DNA of 64,000 bases from Sulfuriflexus mobilis. GTDB taxonomy: Bacteria; Pseudomonadota; Gammaproteobacteria; AKS1. Under the pieces are notes generated by a model. That model saw only the letters and a list, made by a program, of their open reading frames with translations, searched no databases and had not been told where the DNA came from. How positions within the stretch are numbered: position 1 is the stretch's first letter; every line of letters begins with the position of its first letter. The stretch covers positions 1,922,001 through 1,986,000 of the forward strand of contig NZ_AP018725.1 in assembly GCF_003967195.1 (NCBI RefSeq). Reading direction: 5' to 3'. A program made the translations under genes and the position numbers. Below, piece after piece: positions 54,334 to 63,085 of the stretch.

Positions 54334-54921
54334 TTATATTATCAGGCTACCAATTTTTTCTTTGGCGAACTTGATTTTTTCTTCTCCATCATTTCCGTAA
54401 ACACCATCAGCCGAAATAATCTCAACATTCGTAATTCCGATAAAAGCCAGGAAATGCCTCAACCAAGGCGTCATGAAATCAATGTTGCTATTCACACCTG
54501 TTCCTCCAGTTACGACGACGACAAAAGCTTTTTTATTCCTGAGCAGTCCTACAGGACCATTATCGGTGTATTCAAATGTTCTTTTCACTCTTGCTACCAA
54601 ATCTGCCCATGCTTTCAAACTGGCAGGAGGCCCAAAATTATACATAGGCGCGCCAATTATTAGATAATCAGCTAACTCAAGCTCTTCTATTAATGAGTCA
54701 GATAGAGCTGCTAACTCATTTTCCTCAACAGTCCGCTCCTCCAATAATTTTTCAACTGAGTTTAGTGACTGTTCACTAATGAAATGAATACCTCTAGTCA
54801 AATCTCTGTGGATAACCTCATTTGCATCCCCCTTTATCCTGTCGGCTAGAATCCCTGTTAACTCGCGAGATGTCGAACTATTAAAGCGTACGCTTGAATC
54901 GATCACTAAGATTTTCGCCAT
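54334..54921 (-). CDS. azoR: FMN-dependent NADH-azoreductase/quinone reductase (AzoR-like)
   Basis: About 195 residues from ATG 54921, with TAGGTG upstream; a start at 54936 is possible. It is a flavodoxin-fold enzyme: KILVIDSSVRFNSSTSREL is the phosphate-binding loop region, YLIIGAPMYNFGPPASLKAW the conserved FMN-isoalloxazine segment, and VVVTGGTGVNSNIDFM follows. It reduces quinones or azo compounds using NADH. It sits just past the last attC in opposite orientation; no attC of its own is seen, so it is probably chromosomal. Confidence 0.88.
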   Translation of the reverse strand: MAKILVIDSSVRFNSSTSRELTGILADRIKGDANEVIHRDLTRGIHFISEQSLNSVEKLLEERTVEENELAALSDSLIEELELADYLIIGAPMYNFGPPASLKAWADLVARVKRTFEYTDNGPVGLLRNKKAFVVVVTGGTGVNSNIDFMTPWLRHFLAFIGITNVEIISADGVYGNDGEEKIKFAKEKIGSLII

Positions 54922-55018
54922 GTATTCACCTATCACATTAATGGAGATGTGTTATTTATAGATATAAATAACTTGAAATATAGTAGTAACATCGTCGCAT
55001 TTAGCGGCTTGTGCGCTG

Positions 55019-55636
55019 TCATGCTTTGCCAACAGCACGTTTCGCAACGACTTGCACTACAGCGCTTAGGCCTTGATGATATTGACCCTCGTTGAAATTT
55101 CGTTCTGTTTCTTTGGCTATAACAAAATCCAAACCTGCCAGCTCGATCTCAAGCTCCGATAAAGACATAAACATCTCTTTTTGATTAGCCGGCGGCCCAC
55201 CGATGCCGGGCATTTCAAGATGGTTTTCTGTGTAAGCTTCTAAAATTAATATGCCACCAGGTTTAAGTCCACTAACAACCTGACGATGAATTTTTTTTCG
55301 TGTTGAAGGAGATAGATGGGCTGATATGGAAACAATACCATCCCAATATGAGGGCGCAATTTCAAAATCCTCCAAGTCGGCTTCGATCGTTGTAATCTCA
55401 ACACCCAGCTCCCTGCCTAGTTCTTTTGTTTTTTCCAGGCCCTGTTTGGACTGATCAACGGCTGTTACGGTGAACCCTTTCGAGGCCAAAAAAGAGGCAT
55501 TTCTACCTTCGCCTTCGGCCAGGCATAAGACTCTCCCGGGTTTGATTCGATGACATTCAGCAAGCAGGAATTCATTTGGCTTTTTGCCATACGCAAATTC
55601 GGTGCCTGCATAACGTTCGTTCCAGAATTCTTTCAT
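55019..55636 (-). CDS. Class I SAM-dependent methyltransferase (TehB/thiopurine type)
   Basis: 205 residues: EFWNERYAGTEFAYGKKPNE, motif I RVLCLAEGEGRNASFLASKG and acidic strand VTAVDQSKQGLEKTKELG. The WNERY start and GEGRN motif are typical of the tellurite-resistance/thiopurine methyltransferase-like group that modifies small toxic molecules. It is on the same strand as the SDR and azoreductase genes, possibly a detoxification set. Confidence 0.82.
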   Translation of the reverse strand: MKEFWNERYAGTEFAYGKKPNEFLLAECHRIKPGRVLCLAEGEGRNASFLASKGFTVTAVDQSKQGLEKTKELGRELGVEITTIEADLEDFEIAPSYWDGIVSISAHLSPSTRKKIHRQVVSGLKPGGILILEAYTENHLEMPGIGGPPANQKEMFMSLSELEIELAGLDFVIAKETERNFNEGQYHQGLSAVVQVVAKRAVGKA

Positions 55637-55697
55637 TTTCTTCTCATATCTATTTGTATTATTAAAAATATAAAATTATCATTACCTTTTATATTTC

Positions 55698-56453
55698 TTA
55701 TTGAAGAAGCGGATTTACATTTATTCCACCATCGATATTGTATTCCGCGCCGGTAATAAAACTGGCTTCGTCAGAAGCAAGAAACGCGACCAAATTTGCA
55801 ATTTCTTCCGGCTCGCCGAATCGTTTAAGAGGGATTCTGTCCTGCATCGCAGAGGCAAATTCCTTTATTGCTTCTTCAGGCATGCCCAGTTTACCAAAAA
55901 TCGCTGTATTTACCGGACCTGGATTCACCGAGTTCACTCTAATATTGCGTGGCGCCAATTCATAGGCTGCAGTTCGAGTCAGTGAGTTCATAGCCGCTTT
56001 ACTGGCTGCATACACAGCGGTATTTGGCATTCCTGTATAAGCATTGATCGAAGACAAATTGATAACCGATGCACCTTCGCGCAAAATCGGCAAAAACTTT
56101 TGCAGTGTGAAGAACGCGCCTTTGAAATTCACATTCATTATGTTATCGAATTGGTCTTCCGCCATATGCTCAACAGGCGCAAACGCAGCGACACCTGCAT
56201 TAATAAAAAGTACATCAACACTTCCAACTGCCTTTTTAACCTGGCTGACCAATTCATCGATGTCATGTAAATTCGCCTGGTCAGCCACGATACCTACTAC
56301 GCCTAGCGTCTCAGCTGCCTGAGCAACCGCCTCTTTGTTTCGGCCTGTTATGACCACATTGGCCCCTAAGTCACTGAATTTTTTAGCTGCTTCATAGCCC
56401 ATACCGCTGTTTCCGCCAGTAATAACAGCGGTTTTACCTTGTAGATGGCTCAT
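55698..56453 (-). CDS. SDR-family NAD(P)-dependent oxidoreductase
   Basis: 251 residues from ATG 56453 with CAGGAGAG upstream (a longer frame opens at 56480). Classical SDR: cofactor motif TGGNSGMGYEAA, NNAG equivalent FINAGVAAFAP, catalytic Ser in ASVINLSSINAYTG and YAASKAAMN with the Tyr-Lys pair; the C-terminus ends ITGAEYNIDGG. Substrate unknown. It is divergent from a TetR gene with two shared palindromic operators, so it is very likely the repressed target. Confidence 0.92.
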   Translation of the reverse strand: MSHLQGKTAVITGGNSGMGYEAAKKFSDLGANVVITGRNKEAVAQAAETLGVVGIVADQANLHDIDELVSQVKKAVGSVDVLFINAGVAAFAPVEHMAEDQFDNIMNVNFKGAFFTLQKFLPILREGASVINLSSINAYTGMPNTAVYAASKAAMNSLTRTAAYELAPRNIRVNSVNPGPVNTAIFGKLGMPEEAIKEFASAMQDRIPLKRFGEPEEIANLVAFLASDEASFITGAEYNIDGGINVNPLLQ

Positions 56454-56486
56454 TGTTTGCTCTCCTGTGAATAATGGCATTCATTC

Positions 56487-56502
56487 TGTACCGGTCGGTA
56501 CA
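56487..56502. promoter_or_regulatory. TetR-type palindromic operator 1
   Basis: TGTACCGGTCGGTACA is a perfect 7-2-7 palindrome, 34 bp upstream of the SDR start. It is followed 27 bp later by a second, imperfect copy. Confidence 0.82.
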
Positions 56503-56513
56503 TATTTAAATAT

Positions 56514-56529
56514 TGTACCAATCGGTATA
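56514..56529. promoter_or_regulatory. TetR-type palindromic operator 2
   Basis: TGTACCAATCGGTATA repeats operator 1 with three differences. It sits in the AT-rich core between the divergent SDR and TetR genes. Confidence 0.78.
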
Positions 56530-56570
56530 TAATGTCAAGTATTCCACTGATGATTGTTTTTGAGTGACAT

Positions 56571-57164
56571 ATGAGCGCAGGTCGACAGCGAACCTTCAAT
56601 AAAGAAGATGCCCTGACTAAGGCTATGGAAGTGTTTTGGCGTAATGGCTATAGCGGGACGTCTTTAAGTGATTTGACAGAGGCGATGGGCATCAACAAGC
56701 CCAGTCTGTATGCTGCATTCGGCAACAAGGAACAACTTTACGTCAGTGCATTAAATGAATATGTACTTAAATTCGGTGTTCCACATTTCGATAAGCTGCT
56801 TGCGCCAAATTTAAGTCTAAAACAAAGAGTAAGTGACTATTTAGAATCTATTGCTGAAATGGTAGCGGACTCCACATTACCGGGCGGTTGTTTTCTTACC
56901 AGCAGTACCTGCGAAGCCGGAAGTGACTGTTTACCTTCAGATGCTTTACGCACTGTATCGAAAATTAATGAAACATCAACAAACGCTTTCGTTAATTTTT
57001 TTAAAGATGAACAAGAAAAAGGTAATTTACCACTGACAAGTTCATCAGGGGTATTAGCAGATTTTCTGCTGACAATGCAATTTGGCTTAGCCGTCATGGC
57101 CAGAAACGGAATAAAGCAAGATAGACTTGAACAAGTAATCAATCATGCTGTATCAAATTTCTGA
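56571..57164 (+). CDS. TetR/AcrR-family transcriptional repressor
   Basis: 197 residues: N-terminal helix-turn-helix AMEVFWRNGYSGTSLSDLTE and INKPSLYAAFGNKEQLYVSA, then a helical ligand domain with GGCFLTSSTCEAGSDCLPSD, which contains three Cys. The domain resembles regulators that sense electrophiles or quinones, but Cys sensing is only a suggestion. It diverges from the SDR gene and should bind the two palindromes between them, controlling both. Confidence 0.9.
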   Translation: MSAGRQRTFNKEDALTKAMEVFWRNGYSGTSLSDLTEAMGINKPSLYAAFGNKEQLYVSALNEYVLKFGVPHFDKLLAPNLSLKQRVSDYLESIAEMVADSTLPGGCFLTSSTCEAGSDCLPSDALRTVSKINETSTNAFVNFFKDEQEKGNLPLTSSSGVLADFLLTMQFGLAVMARNGIKQDRLEQVINHAVSNF

Positions 57165-57309
57165 AAATGGCTGCATTTGACAAATATATCAAGCGGACGC
57201 CCAAAAGGTTAATCGAGGACAGACCACTATTTACTGAAAAAAACAAAGTAATTCGAACCTCGCTAATTATTAAACGTTCTATCTATCAAAAACATACAGA
57301 GGAAAAAAC

Positions 57310-57753
57310 ATGAACTGGAATGTATACCTTTCAGGTGAAATACACACTGACTGGCGACAACAAATCAAGACCGGTTGTGAGGCGCTCAGTCTGCCGGTTC
57401 ACTTCACCTCGGCAGTGACTGATCATGAAGCCAGTGATGCGGCAGGCGATATGCTGGGCAAAGAAGAGAATTACTTCTGGCGCGACCACAAGTCGGCCAA
57501 GGTGAATGCCATAAGAACGAAAACACTGATTGAAAACTGTGATGTGGCGGTGATTCGCTTCGGCGACAAGTATAAACAATGGAATGCCGCCTTTGATGCG
57601 GGCTGTTGTGCGGCATCCGGTACCCCTTACATCACCCTGCATAACGAAGACATCATCCACCCCCTTAAGGAAGTCGATGCCTCTGCCCTGGCCTGGGCGA
57701 CGACACCGGAACAAGTGGTAGAAATACTGGAATACGTTATTACCAAAGAGTGA
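57310..57753 (+). CDS. ytoQ: YtoQ-family protein
   Basis: 147 residues: NWNVYLSGEIHTDWRQQIKT, ENCDVAVIRFGDKYKQWNAA and ASGTPYITLHNEDIIHPLKE match the small cytoplasmic YtoQ family, which has a nucleoside 2-deoxyribosyltransferase-like fold but no defined role. AGAGGAA precedes the ATG. It stands alone between the TetR gene and a secreted-protein gene. Confidence 0.85.
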   Translation: MNWNVYLSGEIHTDWRQQIKTGCEALSLPVHFTSAVTDHEASDAAGDMLGKEENYFWRDHKSAKVNAIRTKTLIENCDVAVIRFGDKYKQWNAAFDAGCCAASGTPYITLHNEDIIHPLKEVDASALAWATTPEQVVEILEYVITKE

Positions 57754-57789
57754 AACCTAACAAAAGAAATAGGAAAATAGGTGTCAGAG

Positions 57790-57821
57790 ACCAATTGTTC
57801 CTAATATTAGAAACAAATGGT
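57790..57821. repeat. Intergenic imperfect palindrome
   Basis: ACCAATTGTT and AACAAATGGT flank CCTAATATTAGA, giving an imperfect 32-bp inverted repeat between ytoQ and the next gene; weaker complementarity extends outward (CAGAG/CTGAG). It may be a dispersed repeat. Confidence 0.6.
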
Positions 57822-57902
57822 ATCTGAGTCTGTTATTTATGCGCACACGTAAAGGAATATGAAAACATTGAACAAATTGAAACCGGTTGGTGAGAAGAAA
57901 CT

Positions 57903-59270
57903 ATGCTGACTCGTGTACTGACAGGCATGGTGCTGCTACTACTCGGCAGCGTACTCTTTATTACGCCAGCTGAGGCAAATGTCTTTCCCCAACTGCAACC
58001 CTGCCTCGCGAAAAAATTGCCTCAATTACAATCGTTGCCTGGTAACACCTACATAATCCAGGTTATGGGTCATCAATTTCGAAAAGATGACGAGTGTGTG
58101 CCCTTCTACGTGACCTTTACCTGGGAGAACCATTACGACCGTGACGATGGCTATAGCCAGTATTCGCTGCAATTTGTACAAACTTTTGCCGGCGAACTCT
58201 GGTACAGCTCGGACAAGGAGGAATTTACCCTGGTCGCCAACCCAGTTCATTGGAAAGGGGCAAGCAAGATCAGGAAATTTGATGGCTATGGCCAGGTCTG
58301 CTTACGTTTTGATGAGAATGATAAATGCCTGGAATTACATAAGTTCGACCGAGGCTATGTACGGGCAATAAAGACACTTGAAGAATACCTGGCCTCGTTG
58401 AGTTATGCCTACCCGGAAATTACAACGCACGGCCAGTCAATTCCAATTACCTTGTATGCCAGCTCACCTGAATTCGAATTTAAGGACGCCCGCCGCAAGT
58501 GGACTCCCAATGATGGTCATTTTGAAATAAACAACCCGGCGTTGATATCGTTTGACTTCCCGGAGCTTATTAATGCGGCAGCCAGCAAAGGGACGTATAC
58601 CACCACCATCCAGTATAACCGCAACAATGAGCTTGGAGATGCTAGCTATGACAAGGGCAAACTACTTATCAGGCTTGATTTCGACCCGGCCTGCAAGGGC
58701 ATCAACAACAGTGACATGGAACCCTGTCAACAGGTTGCAAGCCTGCTCGACGATCTGCAGTTTGCATTGCAACTTCGTGAGCTTTATCCAGAAGTAGTGG
58801 AAATAGCCATACAAAATAACGAGAATATAAGCGATCAAAATATTGACGAGAAAGTCGTGGCAAGACTTCGTGAGCTTAACCCGTATATCACGGATGCTGA
58901 TGCTAAATCGATGCTGAACACGTCAGGCGGCACTAATCCTGTATCATTAGAAATCAAAGTACCTGACTATTGCAACAAATGCTCTGCCAAGCCGCTATGC
59001 AAGTGGCTACATGATGTTATCCAAGCACATGAAGAGGCGAACAAGGCCTACCTTGAGGAATACCCCGGGAAACGCGACATACTCAATGATGCCAATAAAC
59101 CCGACATCGACAAGGCGAAAATCATCGCCGACATGGAATACAACTCATATAACGATCGGGCTATTTTCTTGAAGAATCTTATTTATAAACAGCTAAATCA
59201 GAATACAGACTGTACATTCGGTGCAGATTTTTATAGCAAATTCCAGTCACTCATACATCAAATTAAATAA
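57903..59270 (+). CDS. Secreted protein of unknown function
   Basis: 455 residues with a clear signal peptide (VLTGMVLLLLGSVLFITPAEA). The mature part has many acidic and aromatic residues and about ten Cys, including YCNKCSAKPLCKWLHDVIQA near residue 362, plausibly disulfides in the periplasm. No enzymatic motif was recognised. GAGAAG precedes the ATG. It is flanked by an inverted repeat and a MITE-like repeat, suggesting an accessory gene. Confidence 0.75.
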   Translation: MLTRVLTGMVLLLLGSVLFITPAEANVFPQLQPCLAKKLPQLQSLPGNTYIIQVMGHQFRKDDECVPFYVTFTWENHYDRDDGYSQYSLQFVQTFAGELWYSSDKEEFTLVANPVHWKGASKIRKFDGYGQVCLRFDENDKCLELHKFDRGYVRAIKTLEEYLASLSYAYPEITTHGQSIPITLYASSPEFEFKDARRKWTPNDGHFEINNPALISFDFPELINAAASKGTYTTTIQYNRNNELGDASYDKGKLLIRLDFDPACKGINNSDMEPCQQVASLLDDLQFALQLRELYPEVVEIAIQNNENISDQNIDEKVVARLRELNPYITDADAKSMLNTSGGTNPVSLEIKVPDYCNKCSAKPLCKWLHDVIQAHEEANKAYLEEYPGKRDILNDANKPDIDKAKIIADMEYNSYNDRAIFLKNLIYKQLNQNTDCTFGADFYSKFQSLIHQIK

Positions 59271-59274
59271 TTCA

Positions 59275-59357
59275 GTGACAAATAAGGCCGCCTCAGCCCT
59301 CCACGGCCTCTTGCGGCATTAGCACATCCCTGTGTGGCTATCATTACGCTTTATCTC
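59275..59357. repeat. MITE-like repeat, copy 1
   Basis: An 83-bp element starting GTGACAAATAAGGCCGCCTC and ending CTTTATCTC. A second copy, about 80 percent identical by eye, lies at 60271-60352 in the same orientation on the other side of the DUF2189 gene. Confidence 0.78.
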
Positions 59358-59372
59358 TGACCCGGTTTTATA

Positions 59373-60131
59373 TTATACCTTTGTGATGATCGTTTCACGG
59401 TAGGCGTGCCATGTCGCATAACCGACCACTGGAACAATGAGCACGAAGCCTATCAGTGCGGTCGCGAATCCTACCGCCACAAGTGCCAGGATCAGCAATG
59501 CCCATAGCGCTAAAACCGACTTGTTTCGCCACACCGCATGGAGGCTGGTTATTATTGCCGTCATGGCACTGGCATCCTGGTCCAGGATCATCGGTAGTGC
59601 GAAGGCGCTGGCGCAAAAGAACAGAGCCGCAAAAATAACGGCAATGGATAAGGACACCGCATCAGAAATGGGAACCGCGGCAGAAATGGCCAGTTGCCCG
59701 GGTATCGCACTGATATTAAACACTATCGATATGAGGATGAGCAGAATCACGAACGCCAGGCCCAGCAACAGAGCAAGCATGAGCTCGTGTCCCATCTCAT
59801 GGAAAGCCTTCCTCCGCTCGTGGCCAAAGGTTGGTTTGTGTTGCCGTTCGAGTTGCTGGCTTATATCGTAAAGGCCGAATGCGAGCGCAGGCCCCACTAG
59901 CAGGAAGCTGATAAAGAGACCGACCAGAAAAACATCCTCATAAAACCATGAAGAATAAACAAGCAGCCAACCGATACAAGCGAATACCGCGCCATAAGCC
60001 AGGCTGTGCCAGCGTGCTCGGCGGAAATCTTGCCAGCCTTTTTTTAACCACACAAAAGGGGCGTTGAAGGTGAGCTTGCGGCAAGGTGCGTAGAGTGGGA
60101 TATTACTCTCAAGTGAATCTGCTGTTTTCAT
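59373..60131 (-). CDS. DUF2189-type integral membrane protein
   Basis: 252 residues from ATG 60131, which follows GGAGG; a longer frame to 60335 runs through the repeat and is unlikely. Six to seven membrane segments; the start APFVWLKKGWQDFRRARWHS and the FGLYDISQQLERQHKPTF segment are typical of DUF2189 membrane proteins found in proteobacteria. Function unknown. It is bracketed by two directly repeated MITE-like elements. Confidence 0.8.
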   Translation of the reverse strand: MKTADSLESNIPLYAPCRKLTFNAPFVWLKKGWQDFRRARWHSLAYGAVFACIGWLLVYSSWFYEDVFLVGLFISFLLVGPALAFGLYDISQQLERQHKPTFGHERRKAFHEMGHELMLALLLGLAFVILLILISIVFNISAIPGQLAISAAVPISDAVSLSIAVIFAALFFCASAFALPMILDQDASAMTAIITSLHAVWRNKSVLALWALLILALVAVGFATALIGFVLIVPVVGYATWHAYRETIITKV

Positions 60132-60270
60132 GCTACACCTCCGTAAAAGGATAGTAGGCAGTAAAAGTATAGTAAGTTCGCTAGCTATTAGCCAGACGTC
60201 AGTCTCGCACCCTCGCGGGGTAAAAAGCTCATAAAAAAAATAAATGATTGTTATAGAATAAGCGGGGTCC

Positions 60271-60352
60271 GTGACAAATAAGGCCGCTTCAGCCCCCATG
60301 GCCTCTTGCGGCATTCGCAAATGCCTGCACGGCAAGCATTACGATTTGTCTC
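60271..60352. repeat. MITE-like repeat, copy 2
   Basis: An 82-bp element with ends GTGACAAAT and ATTTGTCTC that form an 8-of-9 terminal inverted repeat; an internal hairpin GGCATT/AATGCC is visible. It lies just upstream of the small membrane-protein gene. Confidence 0.78.
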
Positions 60353-60383
60353 TAAACCTATTAGTTGTATTTTCTGGAGGGGT

Positions 60384-60737
60384 ATGAACAAGCAGATATT
60401 ATTATTGCGACTCAGCTACTGGTCCGCTGCCATAGCAGACTTCGGTGTCGCCATTATGGTGTTAATACCTGAAAGAATGGGATTGACCGAAATTGTCTAC
60501 CCAATGGGTCTCGCCTCTGCCATAGCTTTTTCCTGGGGTGTTTTATTATTAGTGGCCGACAGAAAACCCGTGGAGAGAAAATGGGTGCTTATTCCAACGA
60601 TCCTCGTTGTCGGTTTACTAACCACGGCAAGACTATTATTTTCCTATCATGAAATGATAGGTTTCAGTTTTGCTTTGCCTGTTTTTGGTATTGCCCTGAT
60701 AACACTCATGGCGTACAGCTATTTTTACAAAAAATAA
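60384..60737 (+). CDS. Small four-helix membrane protein, unknown
   Basis: 117 residues from ATG 60384 (MNKQILLLRLSYWSAAIADF) with GGAGGGG upstream; earlier in-frame Met codons read through the repeat. Four membrane segments with short loops (FSWGVLLLVADRKPVERKWV between the second and third) and a basic C-terminus. I do not recognise the family and see no functional partner. Confidence 0.75.
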   Translation: MNKQILLLRLSYWSAAIADFGVAIMVLIPERMGLTEIVYPMGLASAIAFSWGVLLLVADRKPVERKWVLIPTILVVGLLTTARLLFSYHEMIGFSFALPVFGIALITLMAYSYFYKK

Positions 60738-60811
60738 AACCGGCCAGAGCACAGGCTCTTCTAAATTATTAGCAACAACTGTGCTCGGGCCTTATTTATT
60801 CAACAAATTCC

Positions 60812-61285
60812 TTAACCTATTGTGCCCTGTACACAGTAAACCTTACCGCGATAATTCTTCTTCGCCCGGGCGATTAATTTGTCACATTCCTTGGCCACGT
60901 AACTGGACGGTATCCCATAGAATATAAAGCGTCCATCCCGCTCACGATTGTTGCCTTTCTCAAAAACAAGGTAGCTCGCCGCTATAGGTTTATTGTCGAA
61001 TAATTTTTCGTAGCGACCCGGCAGGGTTTTACTGCAATTTGTATCGACGAGATTGAGTTTCCCCGCCTCTTTGAATACGTTGACCCAGATCTTCGCCGAT
61101 CTCGCCAGGCAATCCTCCTGTGAGAACATTTTGCCGAAGCCGACCAATTTAATATTAGTATTGTCCACGGCAACCCGTATTTCGATAAAATGCGGGTCAG
61201 TGACTTCAGTTTGAAAAGGTGAATGGTTATTGTAAATGTAGTATCCGCCGCCGATAAGGGCGATGACCAACAGCAGGCTCTTCAT
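60812..61285 (-). CDS. Membrane-anchored periplasmic protein, unknown
   Basis: 157 residues with an N-terminal anchor or signal (LLLVIALIGGGYYIYNNH) and a soluble domain containing four Cys (EDCLARSAKIWVNVFKEAGK, VDTNCSKTLPGRY, AKECDKLI and KVYCVQGTIG), suitable for two disulfides. The product is probably periplasmic. No family recognised. Located between two unrelated genes, transcribed alone. Confidence 0.7.
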   Translation of the reverse strand: MKSLLLVIALIGGGYYIYNNHSPFQTEVTDPHFIEIRVAVDNTNIKLVGFGKMFSQEDCLARSAKIWVNVFKEAGKLNLVDTNCSKTLPGRYEKLFDNKPIAASYLVFEKGNNRERDGRFIFYGIPSSYVAKECDKLIARAKKNYRGKVYCVQGTIG

Positions 61286-61424
61286 AATTCCTTTTCTCCA
61301 TATTTTTCGAATTATCCTTTCGAATAAAACTATAGCATAGAGTGGAGAAAAAATGAGGTTGATGACAATTGAAATGGCTTGAATGTTTGCTAATTAACGA
61401 TCACGCCCCTCTCCGTGGCCGCGT

Positions 61425-62255
61425 TCAACGTTCTGAAGCATACTGTTTTTTCCAGTCCGTGGGTGAAACTCCAACTTGTGTTACAAACGCACGAGATAAT
61501 GCACTGGCACTGGCGTAACCGACTTCATCTGCAACCAGTTGTACGGATTTACCTCGACGCAGTAAAGATTGCGCAACACCCATTCTCCACTCAGTGAGAT
61601 AGCTGCCAGGCGTCGCTCCTACCGTGTCACGAAATTTTATCGCAAAACGGGAACGTGACATACCCGCTACATTAGCAAGATCTTCCAATGTCCAGGCTCG
61701 AGCAGGTTCGTTATGCATGGCATTGATTGCCTTGGCGAGTTTTGGCTCGGCAAGGCCCGCGAGCAGACCAATTTGCAAGCGTTTCTCATCCATGAGGTCG
61801 CGTAACAGCTGAATAACGATGATCTCGATGAGGCGATCGAGTACTGCCTGCCGTCCGCAATGCTGCTCTTCTGCCTCAGTGAACAAGAGATTCAAGGTCG
61901 CAGAAAGTGCTGGCATGTCACTAAGTTTTAATACCAGCACATCGGGCAAGGCTTGCGATAATGGGTTTCTTAAACCCGCACCAAAGTTAAATGAAGCGCA
62001 GACCATGTCGACACCACTGCCTTGTGGGAACAAATGATGACTGGTTGGATTCATATAAAAAAACAAACTGGGCTCTTCAAGCAAAAATGCGGCTTGCCTG
62101 GCTGAATTGACCTTGAGTTTGCCGCTTCTCAGGAAATGGATATATCCGAGCCCATCCTGTGCATCAAAACTGGCGGAATGGCATAACGGACCGGCCTGAA
62201 AAACACGTGCACGGAGCTCGAATCTATTCAGTAATTCAATCAGACGATCATCCAT
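61425..62255 (-). CDS. AraC-family regulator with cupin sensor domain
   Basis: About 276 residues from ATG 62255 (MDDRLIELLNRFELRARVFQ); an upstream start at 62297 is also open. The N-terminal half resembles AraC_binding/cupin_6 domains, and the C-terminal HTH pair is clear: WTLEDLANVAGMSRSRFAIK and VQLVADEVGYASASALSRAF. It is divergent from the cytochrome P460 gene about 120 bp away and is a likely regulator of it. Confidence 0.88.
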   Translation of the reverse strand: MDDRLIELLNRFELRARVFQAGPLCHSASFDAQDGLGYIHFLRSGKLKVNSARQAAFLLEEPSLFFYMNPTSHHLFPQGSGVDMVCASFNFGAGLRNPLSQALPDVLVLKLSDMPALSATLNLLFTEAEEQHCGRQAVLDRLIEIIVIQLLRDLMDEKRLQIGLLAGLAEPKLAKAINAMHNEPARAWTLEDLANVAGMSRSRFAIKFRDTVGATPGSYLTEWRMGVAQSLLRRGKSVQLVADEVGYASASALSRAFVTQVGVSPTDWKKQYASER

Positions 62256-62373
62256 AACGATACTCTGGGTGTATAAATTGATTCTAAATGATACCACAAG
62301 TATTGATCAGGCTGTCAATATGCCCTCACGCCCTAAATGAATCGTTTTTAATATGTCACAGGAGATTATTCCA

Positions 62374-62988
62374 ATGAAAAATATTTCCATAAATACTACT
62401 CGCTCAGCATTACTCTGGATGTCGCTATCGCTCTTATCTCAGCTATTTTTCGCGGGGAATGTGTTTGCAGGAGAGGGCTTCGCCAGGTTCAATAACAACG
62501 ATGAACTTATTCGCCCTACAGGCTATCGCGAGTGGATATACATCGGTGCGCCACTCACGCCTAACGATATGAATAATGGTAAGGCCGCTTTCCCCGAGTT
62601 CCATAATGTTTATATTGACCCTGACGGTTGGAAGCACTGGAAAAAAACCGGCGAGTTCAAAGACGGTACTCTGATCATCAAGGAGTTGGTCAGTGTTGGC
62701 ACAAAATCGTCATCCAGTGGTAAAGGCTACTTTATGGGTGAATACATTGGCCTCGAGGCTGTGCTAAAGGATAAAAACCGTTTCCCGGCGTCGGACAAAC
62801 ATTGGGGTTTCTTCCGCTTTACCACGGATGATCATACAAAGCTGCTCAAAGGCAGTAGAGTAGCGCCATCCCAGTCATGTGCGGCGTGCCATAAAGCGAA
62901 TGCGGAACAGGATGCCATCTTCACACAGCACTACCCTGTACTGCGGGCAGCAAAAGGCAGGGGTGAACAGGGAACTGGCGGAAAATAA
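62374..62988 (+). CDS. Cytochrome P460-family c-type haem protein
   Basis: About 204 residues from ATG 62374 with AGGAG upstream. Signal peptide (LSLLSQLFFAGNVFAGEG) and a C-terminal haem-attachment motif CAACH (C169, C172, H173). The body has REWIYIGAPLTPNDMNNGKA, FPEFHNVYIDPDGWKHWKKT and DKHWGFFRFTTDD, matching cytochrome P460. Members oxidise hydroxylamine or detoxify NO and N-oxides and use a Lys-haem cross-link (family knowledge); no nitrification partner is visible here, so detoxification is more likely. Confidence 0.87.
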   Translation: MKNISINTTRSALLWMSLSLLSQLFFAGNVFAGEGFARFNNNDELIRPTGYREWIYIGAPLTPNDMNNGKAAFPEFHNVYIDPDGWKHWKKTGEFKDGTLIIKELVSVGTKSSSSGKGYFMGEYIGLEAVLKDKNRFPASDKHWGFFRFTTDDHTKLLKGSRVAPSQSCAACHKANAEQDAIFTQHYPVLRAAKGRGEQGTGGK

Positions 62989-63085
62989 CCCCTTTACCTG
63001 TTTTCCCATGACAAACCGGGGTTCGCCACGTATAAAATGGCGAACCCTTTAGTCCTGGACTAGCACAGTAATTTGAGGTGATGTT

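Noticed and set aside
54310-54960. azoR as a third, inverted integron cassette
   Set aside because: A cassette beginning TTAAACG needs an attC with an R'' close to GTTTAAC; none is visible before or after the gene.
60131-60335. Longer N-terminus for the DUF2189 protein
   Set aside because: The extension reads through the MITE-like repeat; the ATG at 60131 has a GGAGG ribosome-binding site.
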